Shown: piece by piece, positions 27,742-35,919 of the stretch
Numbering within the stretch: position 1 is the first letter of the stretch
How the letters are laid out: the number at the start of each line of letters is the position of its first letter
NCBI GenBank assembly: GCA_019637815.1
Contig: JAHBUZ010000004.1
Location: 1 to 64,000 of the forward strand
Source of the DNA: Chloroflexota bacterium
GTDB lineage: Bacteria > Chloroflexota > Limnocylindria > Limnocylindrales > CSP1-4
Direction: 5' to 3'
Length of the DNA: 64,000 nucleotides
Position numbers and translations under genes: made by a program
Notes under the pieces: generated by a model
Seen by the model: the letters and a program-made list of their open reading frames with translations, nothing else
Databases searched by the model: none
What the model was told of the DNA's origin: nothing

Positions 27742-29132
27742 TGAACACGGAAGCGACGACGACCGCCCATGGAGCCGGAGGATCTGCCACGGCCGGACGA
27801 CCCATCGCCTACCTGCGGCGGAGCAGCCACACGACGGCTGGTGGTGCTGGTGCCGTGTCCTACGAGGTCCAGCAGGAAGCCGTGCGTGCGCTGGCCGCAC
27901 GCTACGGTGACCCTGACCCGCATCTGATGGTGGACTGGAACATCAGCGGCAGGCGTGCCGACCGGCGCGAGTATCAGAAGCTCTGCACTGCCGTTGAGAC
28001 TGGGCAGGCGTCCTCGGTATACGCGTACTCGCTGAGCCGCCTCGGGCGCTCCACCGTGGAACTGCTGCGGCTGATGGAGCTGTGCGCAGCCAAGCGGGTA
28101 CCGGTGCGGCTCGCCAAGGAAGGCGACCTGGACCCCACCACTTCGCACGGGCGGCTCTATCTGACCGTGCTCGCGGCGGTCGCCACCTTCGAGAGTGAAG
28201 TAGCCTCGGAGCGCGGGCGCGACCGCACCGCAGCCATGCGAGAGCAGGGCGCGTTCGTCGGCAAGCCGTCTTACGGCTGGGTCCACGGCACAGATGGAAG
28301 GCTCGTTCCCGTGCCCGATGAGCAGGCTGTCATCCAGCAGGTGCTACAGGAGTACGCGCGCACGCATTCCTATAGGGAAGTCGCGCGCATCCTGAACGGT
28401 GCGGGCATCCCGACGCCCACCGCGAAGCGTGGTGAGCGTGGCGCGTCGGACCACTGGAAAGACGGAACGGTCAAGCGCATCGTGACCCGAGGCACCGGGC
28501 CGGGCATCCCCGAACAACGGGACCGCACCCGCAAGGGCTCGCGCCGCTTGCCGACCGCCGCGTTTCAACGGCTGCTCCGCTGCGCCGAATGCGACGGCAC
28601 CATGACCTCGGCCACGAAGCACTACCGCACCGCGGATGGAGCACCGCACGTCTGGGTCGGCTATGTGTGTCAGCGAGCGCGGCTGACGAGCGGGCACGGG
28701 CGCGCGATGGTGGCTGACGCCACGGTTCGCGAGTGGGCTCGTGAGGAACTGGGCTTCCTCAGGCTGCGCAAGCAGGTCGAGGACACACCGGAGGACGTTG
28801 AGCAGCAGCGAGCGGTTCTGGACGCCCAGTTGGGTCGCATCGTGGAGATGCGCGAGGACGGGCTCATCACAAGGGCGGAGTCCCAGGAGCGTGCCGCCAA
28901 GGTGAACGCGGCACGGGCGGCATTGGAGGCCCGCGCCGTGGTCACGCGGGTGCCGCGTGCCGATTGGAACTGGCCCGCCGAGGACATCCAGCCTGTGCTC
29001 GCCGCACTGTGGGAGCACGTGACCGTGGACTGCCGCAACCCCGACGAGACCCCGCACCGTCGGGGAGGCCACACGTTCACCGCCGAGTGGCGCGACCGAA
29101 GCATGCGACGCACCGATGAGGAGGTCGCGTGA
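27741..29132 (+). CDS. Large serine recombinase (integrase)
   Basis: 463 residues. The resolvase-type catalytic domain (about 20-165) has nucleophile S28 in IAYLRRSSHTT, then YAYSLSRLGRSTVELL and the helix ATFESEVASERGRDRTAAMREQG. The Recombinase domain (about 170-250) has KPSYGWVHGTDG and the ILNGAGIPTPTAKRG stretch. The zinc-ribbon region (about 275-325) has LLRCAECDGTM. A coiled coil (about 345-395) rich in glutamate and arginine precedes the C-terminus. It is shorter than phiC31-type integrases (about 600 residues) but has all parts. It presumably made the attL/attR junctions seen here. The ATG at 27741 overlaps the previous stop; a GTG one codon earlier is possible. Confidence 0.95.
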   Translation: MNTEATTTAHGAGGSATAGRPIAYLRRSSHTTAGGAGAVSYEVQQEAVRALAARYGDPDPHLMVDWNISGRRADRREYQKLCTAVETGQASSVYAYSLSRLGRSTVELLRLMELCAAKRVPVRLAKEGDLDPTTSHGRLYLTVLAAVATFESEVASERGRDRTAAMREQGAFVGKPSYGWVHGTDGRLVPVPDEQAVIQQVLQEYARTHSYREVARILNGAGIPTPTAKRGERGASDHWKDGTVKRIVTRGTGPGIPEQRDRTRKGSRRLPTAAFQRLLRCAECDGTMTSATKHYRTADGAPHVWVGYVCQRARLTSGHGRAMVADATVREWAREELGFLRLRKQVEDTPEDVEQQRAVLDAQLGRIVEMREDGLITRAESQERAAKVNAARAALEARAVVTRVPRADWNWPAEDIQPVLAALWEHVTVDCRNPDETPHRRGGHTFTAEWRDRSMRRTDEEVA

Positions 29133-29509
29133 CCCCTCAGGAGTCAGCGGGCATCGACCATGCCCGGCCGGGTGCCATCGCCGGGACGTGGGTGTGCCCA
29201 CGACACCCCGCGCAAGTGGTCGCCGTAGCCGGCAGACTTGACGGGGAGACCGTCCCGTTCGTCCAGCACGCGCCCGAGCACGGCATCGACGAGCGCAACC
29301 TGTTCGTTCGCGACTCGGGCGAGGACGGCTACGTGGTCGTGGACTTCACCCAGTGGGGACCCAAGCGTCGTCGCGGTCACGAGCGGGACGTGGCGCGCAA
29401 GACGTACACGCCGGACCTCGGGCTCGTGACCAGATGCTCGCCGGGCAAGTGCAGAGTCCGCATCGACGCGCCGTGCGTGGTCGTCCTCACGCGGGCGGTC
29501 GCCGCCTAG
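29129..29509 (+). CDS. Element protein of unknown function after the recombinase
   Basis: 126 residues. The GTG at 29129 overlaps the recombinase stop (GTGA) with GAGGAGG just upstream. The sequence contains WVCPRHPAQVVAVAG, a strand-rich middle (GYVVVDFTQWGPKRRRGHER) and LVTRCSPGKCRVRIDAPCVVVL. The four spaced cysteines (one near residue 23, three near 103-115) could bind a metal, though the spacing is irregular. No family recognised. Coupling to the recombinase suggests a role in recombination control or its regulation, which is inference from position. Confidence 0.6.
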   Translation: MTPQESAGIDHARPGAIAGTWVCPRHPAQVVAVAGRLDGETVPFVQHAPEHGIDERNLFVRDSGEDGYVVVDFTQWGPKRRRGHERDVARKTYTPDLGLVTRCSPGKCRVRIDAPCVVVLTRAVAA

Positions 29510-29532
29510 CGGAACCGGCCCTAACAGTGCGC

Positions 29533-29622
29533 TTGCGACCCGTGCGGGCGCGATGGTACGGTTGCGCCGTCAACTGATAGGCGACCAGTCCAGTCCCGCA
29601 TAAGCGGGCCGTCCTGCTGGTC
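29533..29622 (+). promoter_or_regulatory. Putative promoter and structured leader of the replication operon
   Basis: TTGCGA (29533-29538) and TACGGT (29557-29562) are 18 bp apart, a fair sigma-70-like match. Downstream, GACCAG (29583-29588) pairs with CTGGTC (29617-29622) around an inner hairpin CCCGC-ATAA-GCGGG (29595-29608). This lies in the 187-bp gap before the small-gene run. Promoter call by eye only. Confidence 0.35.
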
Positions 29623-29696
29623 CCCCGGTACTCGGGCGGCACTCGCCGGTGCCACTGCCCTCCCTGCTTGGTGAGGGGTGTGGAGGCCGAGTCCCG

Positions 29697-29927
29697 GTGC
29701 CCGATCCCCTGTTCACACCCGAGCAGTATCGCGCTGCTGCCATCCTCAGTGCCGCCTACCGCTTCATCGCCGGACGCGAGCGTGCCGCCGAGCGCTATGA
29801 GGAGCGAGCGGCTGCGCTCCTAGCCCGAGCCGCTGAAGAGCGACGCCTTGCGGCAGAGCGCCGTGAGGCCGCCGAGGCCGTTCGCAAGGCTGCTGGCTTC
29901 CGGGAGCGCCGCGATGGCTCCCGCTGA
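29697..29927 (+). CDS. Small coiled-coil element protein
   Basis: 76 residues. The GTG at 29697 is chosen because GGAGG lies at 29682-29686, ten bases upstream. An earlier GTG at 29649 has no ribosome-binding site. The sequence begins PDPLFTPEQYRAAAILSAAYRF and then becomes one long charged helix (RERAAERYEERAAALLARAAEERRLAAERREAAEAVRKAA), a likely coiled coil. The stop overlaps the next start by several bases. It opens a chain of five overlapping genes leading to the capsid region. Function unknown. Confidence 0.55.
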   Translation: MPDPLFTPEQYRAAAILSAAYRFIAGRERAAERYEERAAALLARAAEERRLAAERREAAEAVRKAAGFRERRDGSR

Positions 29928-30153
29928 CCGCGCTTCGGTGCCCGACTCCGAGCGGGTGCCCCGCCTCAGGGACCTCCCGCCGGTCGAGCAGGCTGTCATT
30001 CGTGCCCTGCTTGCGGCAGAGCGCAACGCACGTGAGCGGGCAGCCAAGGCCACGAACATCGCCAAGCCGGAGCAGGCAGAGTTATGCCGCCGGGGGCACA
30101 CCCGGCGGCACCAGTCCCGACTACCAACGGGCAGCGTACCGCAGGCACCATGA
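29914..30153 (+). CDS. Small basic element protein
   Basis: 79 residues from the ATG at 29914, overlapping the previous gene. It has PRLRDLPPVEQAVIRALLAAERNARERAAK and a C-terminal ELCRRGHTRRHQSRLPTG. The single cysteine followed by RRGH slightly resembles the 'C..GH' edge of small HNH or zinc proteins, but there is no complete motif. The stop overlaps the next ATG (ATGA). Function unknown. Confidence 0.5.
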   Translation: MAPADRASVPDSERVPRLRDLPPVEQAVIRALLAAERNARERAAKATNIAKPEQAELCRRGHTRRHQSRLPTGSVPQAP

Positions 30154-30368
30154 CCATCCGGGCACCCCGCCCGGTGCAGCACCCCGGCTCTTGTGGTGAG
30201 CGGGTCGCAGCACCATGCGGTGCCACGCTCGACGGGCCGTACCGGCTGCTGGCCGAGGTCCACGAGACCGGGGTGCTCTGCCACGGGTGCGGGCATCGCT
30301 ACCGGCCCGGTGACCTGCCGATGGCCGCGACCGGTGCCGCGTGCGCGGCGGTCCGGGGTGTGTCATGA
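30150..30368 (+). CDS. Small cysteine-rich (zinc-finger-like) element protein
   Basis: 72 residues. The ATG at 30150 lies in the ATGA overlap with the upstream stop, and the stop overlaps the next ATG. Cysteines occur as GSCGERVAAPCGAT and later VLCHGCGHRYRPGD, giving a four-cysteine set plausible for a zinc ribbon. Such ribbons often precede replication proteins in actinobacterial and Chloroflexota mobile elements. No specific family recognised. Confidence 0.5.
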   Translation: MTIRAPRPVQHPGSCGERVAAPCGATLDGPYRLLAEVHETGVLCHGCGHRYRPGDLPMAATGAACAAVRGVS

Positions 30369-31720
30369 GGCCGAACGCCGTCGCTGAGTTCGAGGCTCGC
30401 TGGGCGGACCGACCCAAGAACGAGGAGTACTTCGCAGCACTCGCGACGATGGCCGAACCGGCTGACACGCCGGGCTACGGTGAGTCCGTGGTGCGGGCCG
30501 CGCCGCCCGCACACGGTCCGGTGCCACAGCACGAGGCGAAGCATCGGGGCGCTGCGCGACTGGTGCGCATGTCCGACGTGATGCCGGAGCGTGTGTCGTG
30601 GGTCTGGCAGGGACGCATCCCACTGGGAAAGGTGTGCGTCGTGGACGGCGACCCGAATCAGGGCAAGTCCACCATGACACTCGACCTTGCGGCCCGCGTG
30701 AGCCATGGGCGGGCCATGCCCGACGGAACACCCGGCATCGGCCCGGCTGACGTCATCATCCTGTCCGCAGAGGACGGGCTCGGGGACACCATCCGGCCGC
30801 GTCTGGAGGCTGCGGGTGCCGATCTCGCACGCATCCACGCGCTGACGACGGTCGGTGCGGACAGTGACCTGCCCACCATCCCGGCGGACATCGGGGCGCT
30901 CGAAGCGGCTATCAACGGCACGGGCGCACGGCTGGTCATCATCGACCCGCTGATGGCCTACCTCGGGGCCGACGTGAACGGGCACCGGGACCAGGACGTG
31001 CGCCGTGCCCTCGCGCCGCTGGCCGCGCTAGGTGAGCGTGCGGATGCAGCCGTGATGCTGGTGCGGCATCTGAACAAGAGCACGGGCGGCACGGCCATCT
31101 ACAGGGGCGGAGGCTCGATCGGCATCGGTGGCGCAGCACGCTCGGTTCTACTGGTGGCACGGGACCCGGACGCTGACCCCGAGGACCCTGAACCACGGCA
31201 CATCGTGGCGGTCGTCAAGAACAACCTTGCCCGTCAGGCTCCCGCGTTGGCGTACCGGCTGGTGGACGACCCGACACACGGGTGCGCCCGTGTCGTCTGG
31301 GAGGGCAGCACACACCATCGGGCGGATGACCTGCTGGCGCTGCCGAACCGGGACGCGGGCGAAGCGCAGGGCGACCGAGCGAAGGCAGGCGACTTCCTCC
31401 GTGACCTGCTGGCCTACGGTCCGGTGCCGACGCGCGCGGTGAAGGACGCGGCCGACGCGCACGGACACTCATGGGCGTCTGTCCGCCGAGCCAAGGACGC
31501 GCTGGGTGTGACGGCAGCCAAGGAGGGTAGGCCCGGCGACAGCGAACAGCGCTGGGTGTGGTCCCTGCCGCCCGAAGGTGCTCAGGACTCCCGAACGCGC
31601 TCAACCCCACAGGCTGAGCACCTTCGGCATTCGTTGAGCACCTTCGGGGACGACATGCCCATCGATGACGCCTACGACCCCGAGTACGCCAGGGACGACG
31701 ACGCGGAGGGACTGGCATGA
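30365..31720 (+). CDS. RepA-like AAA ATPase (AAA_25/DnaB-like fold), likely replication helicase
   Basis: 451 residues from the ATG at 30365, which overlaps the previous stop. Walker A is VVDGDPNQGKSTMTLDLAA (about 93-111). Walker B is ARLVIIDPLMAYLGADVNGH, followed by VMLVRHLNKSTGGTAIYRGGGSIG, the RepA/AAA_25 signature. The C-terminal region (about 335-400) looks like a winged helix (RAVKDAADAHGHSWASVRRAKDALGV). Proteins of this type are hexameric ATPases that open replication origins in plasmids, phages and satellites. No primase domain is fused. This is the best evidence that the element can replicate once excised. Confidence 0.85.
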   Translation: MRPNAVAEFEARWADRPKNEEYFAALATMAEPADTPGYGESVVRAAPPAHGPVPQHEAKHRGAARLVRMSDVMPERVSWVWQGRIPLGKVCVVDGDPNQGKSTMTLDLAARVSHGRAMPDGTPGIGPADVIILSAEDGLGDTIRPRLEAAGADLARIHALTTVGADSDLPTIPADIGALEAAINGTGARLVIIDPLMAYLGADVNGHRDQDVRRALAPLAALGERADAAVMLVRHLNKSTGGTAIYRGGGSIGIGGAARSVLLVARDPDADPEDPEPRHIVAVVKNNLARQAPALAYRLVDDPTHGCARVVWEGSTHHRADDLLALPNRDAGEAQGDRAKAGDFLRDLLAYGPVPTRAVKDAADAHGHSWASVRRAKDALGVTAAKEGRPGDSEQRWVWSLPPEGAQDSRTRSTPQAEHLRHSLSTFGDDMPIDDAYDPEYARDDDAEGLA

Positions 31721-31965
31721 CCACCGAGCGGGCACCCCGCCTACTTGACATCGACCCCGACCTGCTGAGCGCCGCATGGCTCCGGGGATGGCTGACCCTG
31801 AACGATGAGGACCGGGAGCGCGTGATGGCCTACGCCGAAGAACACGGCGGGGTGCCGAACCGGCTCGGGCTGGAGGACGGCATGGTGGTCGTGACCATGG
31901 CGGACGTCGTGGTGCTGCGCTGCCCGCTGGCCGCGCTGCTGCCCGGCCGCCCGGCCCTGAACTGA
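31717..31965 (+). CDS. Small acidic element protein
   Basis: 82 residues; the ATG overlaps the ATPase stop (ATGA). The sequence runs LDIDPDLLSAAWLRGWLTLNDEDRERVMAYAEEHGGVPNRLGLEDGMVVVTMADVVVLRCPL. It is compact, probably helical then strand-rich. No family recognised. It closes the overlapping run from 29697, and the long gene-free stretch starts directly after it. Confidence 0.55.
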   Translation: MTTERAPRLLDIDPDLLSAAWLRGWLTLNDEDRERVMAYAEEHGGVPNRLGLEDGMVVVTMADVVVLRCPLAALLPGRPALN

Positions 31966-32780
31966 TGGCGCAGGGCCGCCGTGGGCGACCCGTGGCGACC
32001 GCTGCCGCCGCGCTGGCCCGCCATCATCGGCGCGTGCCGGGCCGTGGCCCCACGGCATCCCCAGGGGTCGCCGTGCCAAGCGCCGGGGGTGCCCACGGCA
32101 CCGGGGTCGGGGTGCGACCGGGCCGCCCGCCGTGGCCCGGCCCGCCGCTGGCCCTGCGCTGCCGCCATGCCATCCGCATCCACCCCGGAGGCACCCGGTC
32201 GGTCACCCCGCCACCCCTGCCCTCGTCGCCCTGCCACCCATCCAGCCTGCCGCACCCCTGCCCGCCTCCGCACCCGTCCACTCCGTCCACGTCGTGCGCC
32301 GCGCACCGCACCACCCTGCACCGCACCCATCCGCCCACATCCGCACAAGCGCACGCGGGCGCACCCCCCCTGCACGCCCGGCGACTCACACGCGCAACCG
32401 AGTTATCAGCTCGGGTTCCTCCGTCCAGCTCCGTGGGACGCGTGAGCGCAGGTCCGCCGTACCGGACGCGCAGGCCGACCGTGGGCGACCGTGGCGAGGC
32501 GTCCATCGGGCCTGCTCCCCCGTTCATCGGGTCGGCATCGGGCGACCGCCACGGGCCGCCGTGGGCCTCTATCGCGCCCTCGGGACCGCGTGGCACGCTT
32601 CAGGGCAGGTCACGCCCACCGGCAACAGTGGGGTCGCCCCCGGCAACAGGGGCCGCGCACCGCGTCCATCCCGGGACGCAGGCATCGGGTACGCACTGGC
32701 GACGGGCGCACCGGAGGCCACGGGGTGTCGAAGCACCGCCACAGGCGGGTGCTCCAACCCGAGAACAGGAGTCTCATCCC
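31966..32780 (+). other. 815-bp gene-free, C-rich stretch upstream of the capsid gene
   Basis: All three plus frames are wide open because stop codons are rare in this composition, but the peptides are low-complexity proline, histidine, arginine, serine and threonine with no recognisable family. About 32,200-32,395 is strongly strand-biased, with C far above G. The hexamer CCGCAC occurs five times (32250, 32268, 32306, 32321, 32341), perhaps iteron-like or chance. An origin, packaging site or long leader are all possible. Portal, terminase and protease genes, usual here in phages, are absent. Confidence 0.5.
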
Positions 32781-34034
32781 ATGAACGCTGTGCAGGTCCG
32801 CGAGGCGGCCCTCGCCAAGTTCCTCGCCGCCAAGGCGCTCGTCGGCCCGGACGGCTCGGTGCCGGACCGGGACATGGCCCGCTTCGATGCCCTCTTCAAG
32901 GATGGCGTCGCCCTCGACCGCCAGTACACGGCGCTCACCGGGGTGCCCGGCATCGGCGACCGTGCCAGTCTCGATGACCGGCTCGGCTGGTATCAGGGCG
33001 GAGGAGAGGGCATGCACCACGGCTCCGGCGCGGGCATCGTCAACCGCGACGGTCGGGTGCTGGTGCTGGGTCCCGGCGACCGGCTCGCGGCCCACGTGCC
33101 GCAGCCCAAGGGGCCGCAGATGGGCCTCGGGCAACTCGTGCGCGGCATGGTGTACGGCGACTTCGGCGGCTATGACCGTCCGATGGTCCAGATGGGCATC
33201 GGCAGCGCGTCGGGCGGCGGCTACCTCGTCCCGACCCCTCTCGCGGCCCGCATCATCGATGACGCGCGGGCGCAGGCGAAGGTCATCCGGGCGGGTGCCC
33301 AGACCATCCCCATGACGTCCAACACCCTGCGGATCGCCCGAATCGAAAGCGGATTCGACGGCGCAGGCGGCTGGAAGGTCGAGCACGATCCCATCGATGA
33401 GCAGGAGATCGTGTTCGGCGCGGTGACCCTGACGGCCCGCACCCTCGCTGTCATGGCGGTCCTCAGCGTGGAACTGTCCGAGGACTCGACGCCTGACGCC
33501 ACGGACGTGATCCGGCGCGCACTCGCCCGTGCCCTCGCGCTGGAGCTCGATCGGGTCGCGCTGGTGGGCACCGGGGTCGCTCCCCAGCCCAAGGGCGTCC
33601 AGAACCAGAGCGGGGTGCTCACCGACACGGCGACCCCGCCCGTCTCCTACGCCGACTTCAGCCGCGCCTATCAGGCCATCCTGGAGGCGAACCACACCCC
33701 CACGGCGGTCATCTACTCGCCCAGCACGTGGGGTGTGCTCGACCGGGCCGAGGACGACGTGTTCCAGCCCAAGCGGCCGCCCGCGTCGTGGGAGTCGCTG
33801 GGCCGCCACGTCACCACTCAAGTGCCCGACGACCTGGCCTTCACCGGGGACTGGTCGAAGCTCTTGATCGGAGTGAGGACCGATCTGGTGATCGAGGCCA
33901 GCCGGGAGGCGAGCCACAGCGGCGGCAGTGCGTTCCGGAACCTGCAAGTGGTCATCCGTGCCTACCTCCGGGCCGACATCGCGGTCGAGGATGCGTCGGC
34001 GTTCCACGTGCTGGACATCCCCACCGGCTCGTGA
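32781..34034 (+). CDS. HK97-fold phage major capsid protein
   Basis: 417 residues. The ATG at 32781 has AGGAG nine bases upstream. The N-terminal 100 residues are a shortened delta/scaffold-like region (DMARFDALFKDGVALDRQYTALTG). The Phage_capsid core begins near residue 138 with GSASGGGYLVPTPLAARIIDDARAQAKVIRAGAQTIPM. It continues with TLRIARIESGFDGAGGWKVEHDPIDEQEIVFGAVTLTARTLAVM, VSVELSEDS, LALELDRVALVGTG and PKGVQNQSG, and closes with LQVVIRAYLRADIAVEDASAFHVL. These are typical landmarks of tailed-phage shells. No protease, portal or terminase flanks it. An encapsulin-like use cannot be excluded, but the delta-like region favours a phage origin. Confidence 0.92.
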   Translation: MNAVQVREAALAKFLAAKALVGPDGSVPDRDMARFDALFKDGVALDRQYTALTGVPGIGDRASLDDRLGWYQGGGEGMHHGSGAGIVNRDGRVLVLGPGDRLAAHVPQPKGPQMGLGQLVRGMVYGDFGGYDRPMVQMGIGSASGGGYLVPTPLAARIIDDARAQAKVIRAGAQTIPMTSNTLRIARIESGFDGAGGWKVEHDPIDEQEIVFGAVTLTARTLAVMAVLSVELSEDSTPDATDVIRRALARALALELDRVALVGTGVAPQPKGVQNQSGVLTDTATPPVSYADFSRAYQAILEANHTPTAVIYSPSTWGVLDRAEDDVFQPKRPPASWESLGRHVTTQVPDDLAFTGDWSKLLIGVRTDLVIEASREASHSGGSAFRNLQVVIRAYLRADIAVEDASAFHVLDIPTGS

Positions 34035-34042
34035 CCATCCCC

Positions 34043-34069
34043 GCGCGGCAGACCCGAGACCTGCCGCGC
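34043..34069 (+). terminator. Strong hairpin after the capsid gene
   Basis: GCGCGGCAG (34043-34051) pairs perfectly with CTGCCGCGC (34061-34069) around a 9-nt loop, starting 9 bp after the capsid stop. There is no T-tract, as is common in very GC-rich genomes, so terminator function is probable, not certain. Confidence 0.6.
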
Positions 34070-34238
34070 ACCGCTCCACGGCCCTCGGTGCTCTACCTCC
34101 CGCACCGGGGGTCGTGAAGCGCCGGGCGCGCGCCTTCGCCGCCTTCGCGCTTGACCAGTGGGCTACCTTACACGTCGTAACGGGTCGGACCGGGAGAGAG
34201 CCTACAACCGCCCGGTCCTCGCTCAGTGCTCCGACGGG

Positions 34239-34259
34239 CCTCTAGTTCCTACCTAGAGG
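34239..34259 (-). terminator. Hairpin downstream of the YjzC-like gene
   Basis: CCTCTAG (34239-34245) pairs with CTAGAGG (34253-34259) around a 7-nt loop. It begins 9 bp past the stop of the minus-strand gene at 34268 and probably ends that operon. Together with the capsid hairpin it separates two converging transcripts. Confidence 0.5.
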
Positions 34260-34267
34260 TCCGTCAA

Positions 34268-34435
34268 CTACTTGTGGGGCTTGGTCGGCGTGTCGAGGAC
34301 GTAGCCCTTCCCCGGAGTGGTCGGCGGGAACCGATCATCCTTGGAGATGGCTACCTTCGTCCCACCGTCGGTCGGCCGATAGATACCCGATTCGGGTGCC
34401 TTCTCGCCGGGCCGATGGACTTCTGGCTTGGCCAT
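34268..34435 (-). CDS. Small YjzC-like protein
   Basis: 55 residues, read directly from the minus strand. The ATG at 34435 has an excellent AAAGGAGGT seven bases upstream. The protein runs MAKPEVHRPGEKAPESGIYR, then TDGGTKVAISKDDRFPPTTPGKGYVLDTPTKPHK. The 'PGEKAP.SG.Y' and 'v.lskgDrFPPTP..G' elements match my memory of the YjzC family of small proteins known in Bacillus, whose function is undetermined. It follows the R-M genes on the same strand, 158 bp after the 110-residue gene. Confidence 0.7.
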   Translation of the reverse strand: MAKPEVHRPGEKAPESGIYRPTDGGTKVAISKDDRFPPTTPGKGYVLDTPTKPHK

Positions 34436-34593
34436 GGTCATTACCTCCTTTCCACGAAGATCGAAGGTTCTGCTGGCCGCGATTTTACCCGACCTGACCC
34501 GTCAACAAGCCCTCAGTATCGAACGGATGTTCGCACCGTTCCCAGACGATTCCGAACCGCAACCGAGTCGTCACCCACCTCCGTGGCAGTCAG

Positions 34594-34926
34594 TCATGCC
34601 AAGGTCAACTTGGTGGGAAACGGCTTGGCGAGGACGACGCTGGGGTGCGTCGCGAGGATGGCGAAGATGTAGCCGGACCGGTACTGGGCAAGTTGGCCGC
34701 TGATGCCCGATCTGGTAAGCGCCTTCCTCGTCACCAGCACCCGGAACGCATCGCGGAGCCAGTCCTTCTTGATGCCGATGGTGCTGCCGCTCCCCACAAC
34801 CTGCACGGTGTCCCCCTCCACACTCCGGACGTCGAAGGGGATGCCCTTGCCGCCGGGGAAGGCAAGGCGCTTGCCCAAGAGCGTTGCCAGATGCGCATCG
34901 AAGCCTGCAAGCAGGTCCTCAGACAT
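34594..34926 (-). CDS. Unknown protein overlapping the DNA methyltransferase
   Basis: 110 residues. It starts MSEDLLAGFDAHLATLLGKRLAF, overlapping the end of the methyltransferase by 8 bp. A strand-rich core (FDVRSVEGDTVQVVGSGSTIGIKKDWLRDAFRVLV) is followed by ISGQLAQYRSGYIFAILATHPSVVLAK. There is no catalytic motif I can name. Tight coupling with a restriction-modification pair suggests an accessory or control role. It has no helix-turn-helix like a usual C protein. Function unknown. Confidence 0.6.
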   Translation of the reverse strand: MSEDLLAGFDAHLATLLGKRLAFPGGKGIPFDVRSVEGDTVQVVGSGSTIGIKKDWLRDAFRVLVTRKALTRSGISGQLAQYRSGYIFAILATHPSVVLAKPFPTKLTLA

Positions 34927-35911
34927 GGTCGCCTCCCTCCTCAGCGACGAGTTCGAAGGTCGGCTGACCGTTCTCCGGCTCGTCGAACATCCCTACCTGT
35001 ATCGCGGCGCTGTCGGTGGGTCGCCTCACGCGCGGCCACTCGAGCATCATCTCGGTGGAGTTCACGCGCTCGTATCGGGCGCGGTCTCGTGCGATGCGGC
35101 AGTACTCCGGGTTGAGGTCGATACCTATCCAGTTGCGCCCAAGCGCCCGCGCGGCGACGCAGGTCGATCCGGACCCAGCAAACGGGTCGAGCACGAGGTC
35201 ACCGGCGAAGCCCGTATCAGGGTTCGTGGCGAACGTGTACATCCTGATGAGCCGCTGCGGCAGCACGACCGGGAAGGGCGCGGGATGCTGGGCACGCTTG
35301 ACGTCTGCCGGGTACATGTTCCAGACCTGCATCGTCAGGTTGCGCCACTCCTCCTGCGTGATCTTGCTCGCCTCCTTGGCACCATCCGGCGGGGATGGTG
35401 GCGCACCGTCCTTCACGAAGACGTGGATGAACTCAATCGTGTTGTCCTCGTAGATGTTCGGCGGGTACGGGTACGACCCGAACATCTTGGTCGTGGTCTG
35501 CTTCTGCCAGATGAATAGGCCGAAGCGCTTCAGGTCGAGCGCGTCCAGGATGGTGTGCTCGATGTCCGAGCCGATGTTCTTCAGATGCCGGGTGTGCTGG
35601 TCGCCGATGACATCCTTCCGGATGGGCATGACCGGGGTGACGATGGCGAGCTTCCCATTCGGGATGAGCACCCTCTCCGTCTCCCGCCACACGGCGAGCA
35701 GGTCGGCCAAGTAGGCCTCGTAGGTCTGACCGACGCCGATCTGGCCTTCCGCTTGGTAGTCCACGATGTCCCAGTAGGGCGGGCTGGTGATAGCGAGCGC
35801 GACGCAGGAGTCAGGTAGGCCACGGAGGGCAGCCGCGGCATCACTCTCGACGATGCTATTCACGGCATCGGCAGGCCAGCGGGCGCCCTTCGGCAGTCTG
35901 TACGTGGTCAA
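34919..35911 (-). CDS. DNA N4-cytosine/N6-adenine methyltransferase of an R-M system
   Basis: 330 residues. Beta-class order: motif IV TSPPYW at residues 42-47 near the N-terminus and the SAM-binding motif I DPFAGSGST near residue 245, followed by GRNWIGIDLNPEYCRIARDR. The 'SPPYW' form of motif IV is most common in N4-cytosine enzymes but also occurs in N6-adenine ones, so the base is not settled. The target-recognition region lies between (about 100-215). The start is 8 bp after the stop of the nuclease gene, so both are in one transcript. It presumably protects host DNA from the neighbouring endonuclease. Confidence 0.9.
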   Translation of the reverse strand: MTTYRLPKGARWPADAVNSIVESDAAAALRGLPDSCVALAITSPPYWDIVDYQAEGQIGVGQTYEAYLADLLAVWRETERVLIPNGKLAIVTPVMPIRKDVIGDQHTRHLKNIGSDIEHTILDALDLKRFGLFIWQKQTTTKMFGSYPYPPNIYEDNTIEFIHVFVKDGAPPSPPDGAKEASKITQEEWRNLTMQVWNMYPADVKRAQHPAPFPVVLPQRLIRMYTFATNPDTGFAGDLVLDPFAGSGSTCVAARALGRNWIGIDLNPEYCRIARDRARYERVNSTEMMLEWPRVRRPTDSAAIQVGMFDEPENGQPTFELVAEEGGDHV

Positions 35912-35919
35912 GGGCGCTC

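Noticed and set aside
32250..32346. CCGCAC hexamers as proven replication iterons
   Set aside because: The spacing is irregular (18, 38, 15, 20 bp) and the region is extremely C-rich, so chance is likely. Kept only as a possibility.
31965..34034. A single 689-codon frame joining the C-rich region to the capsid gene, starting in a TGATG overlap
   Set aside because: The first 272 codons are low-complexity proline, histidine and arginine with no family match, and the capsid has its own AGGAG and ATG at 32781. Stops are rare in all frames here.
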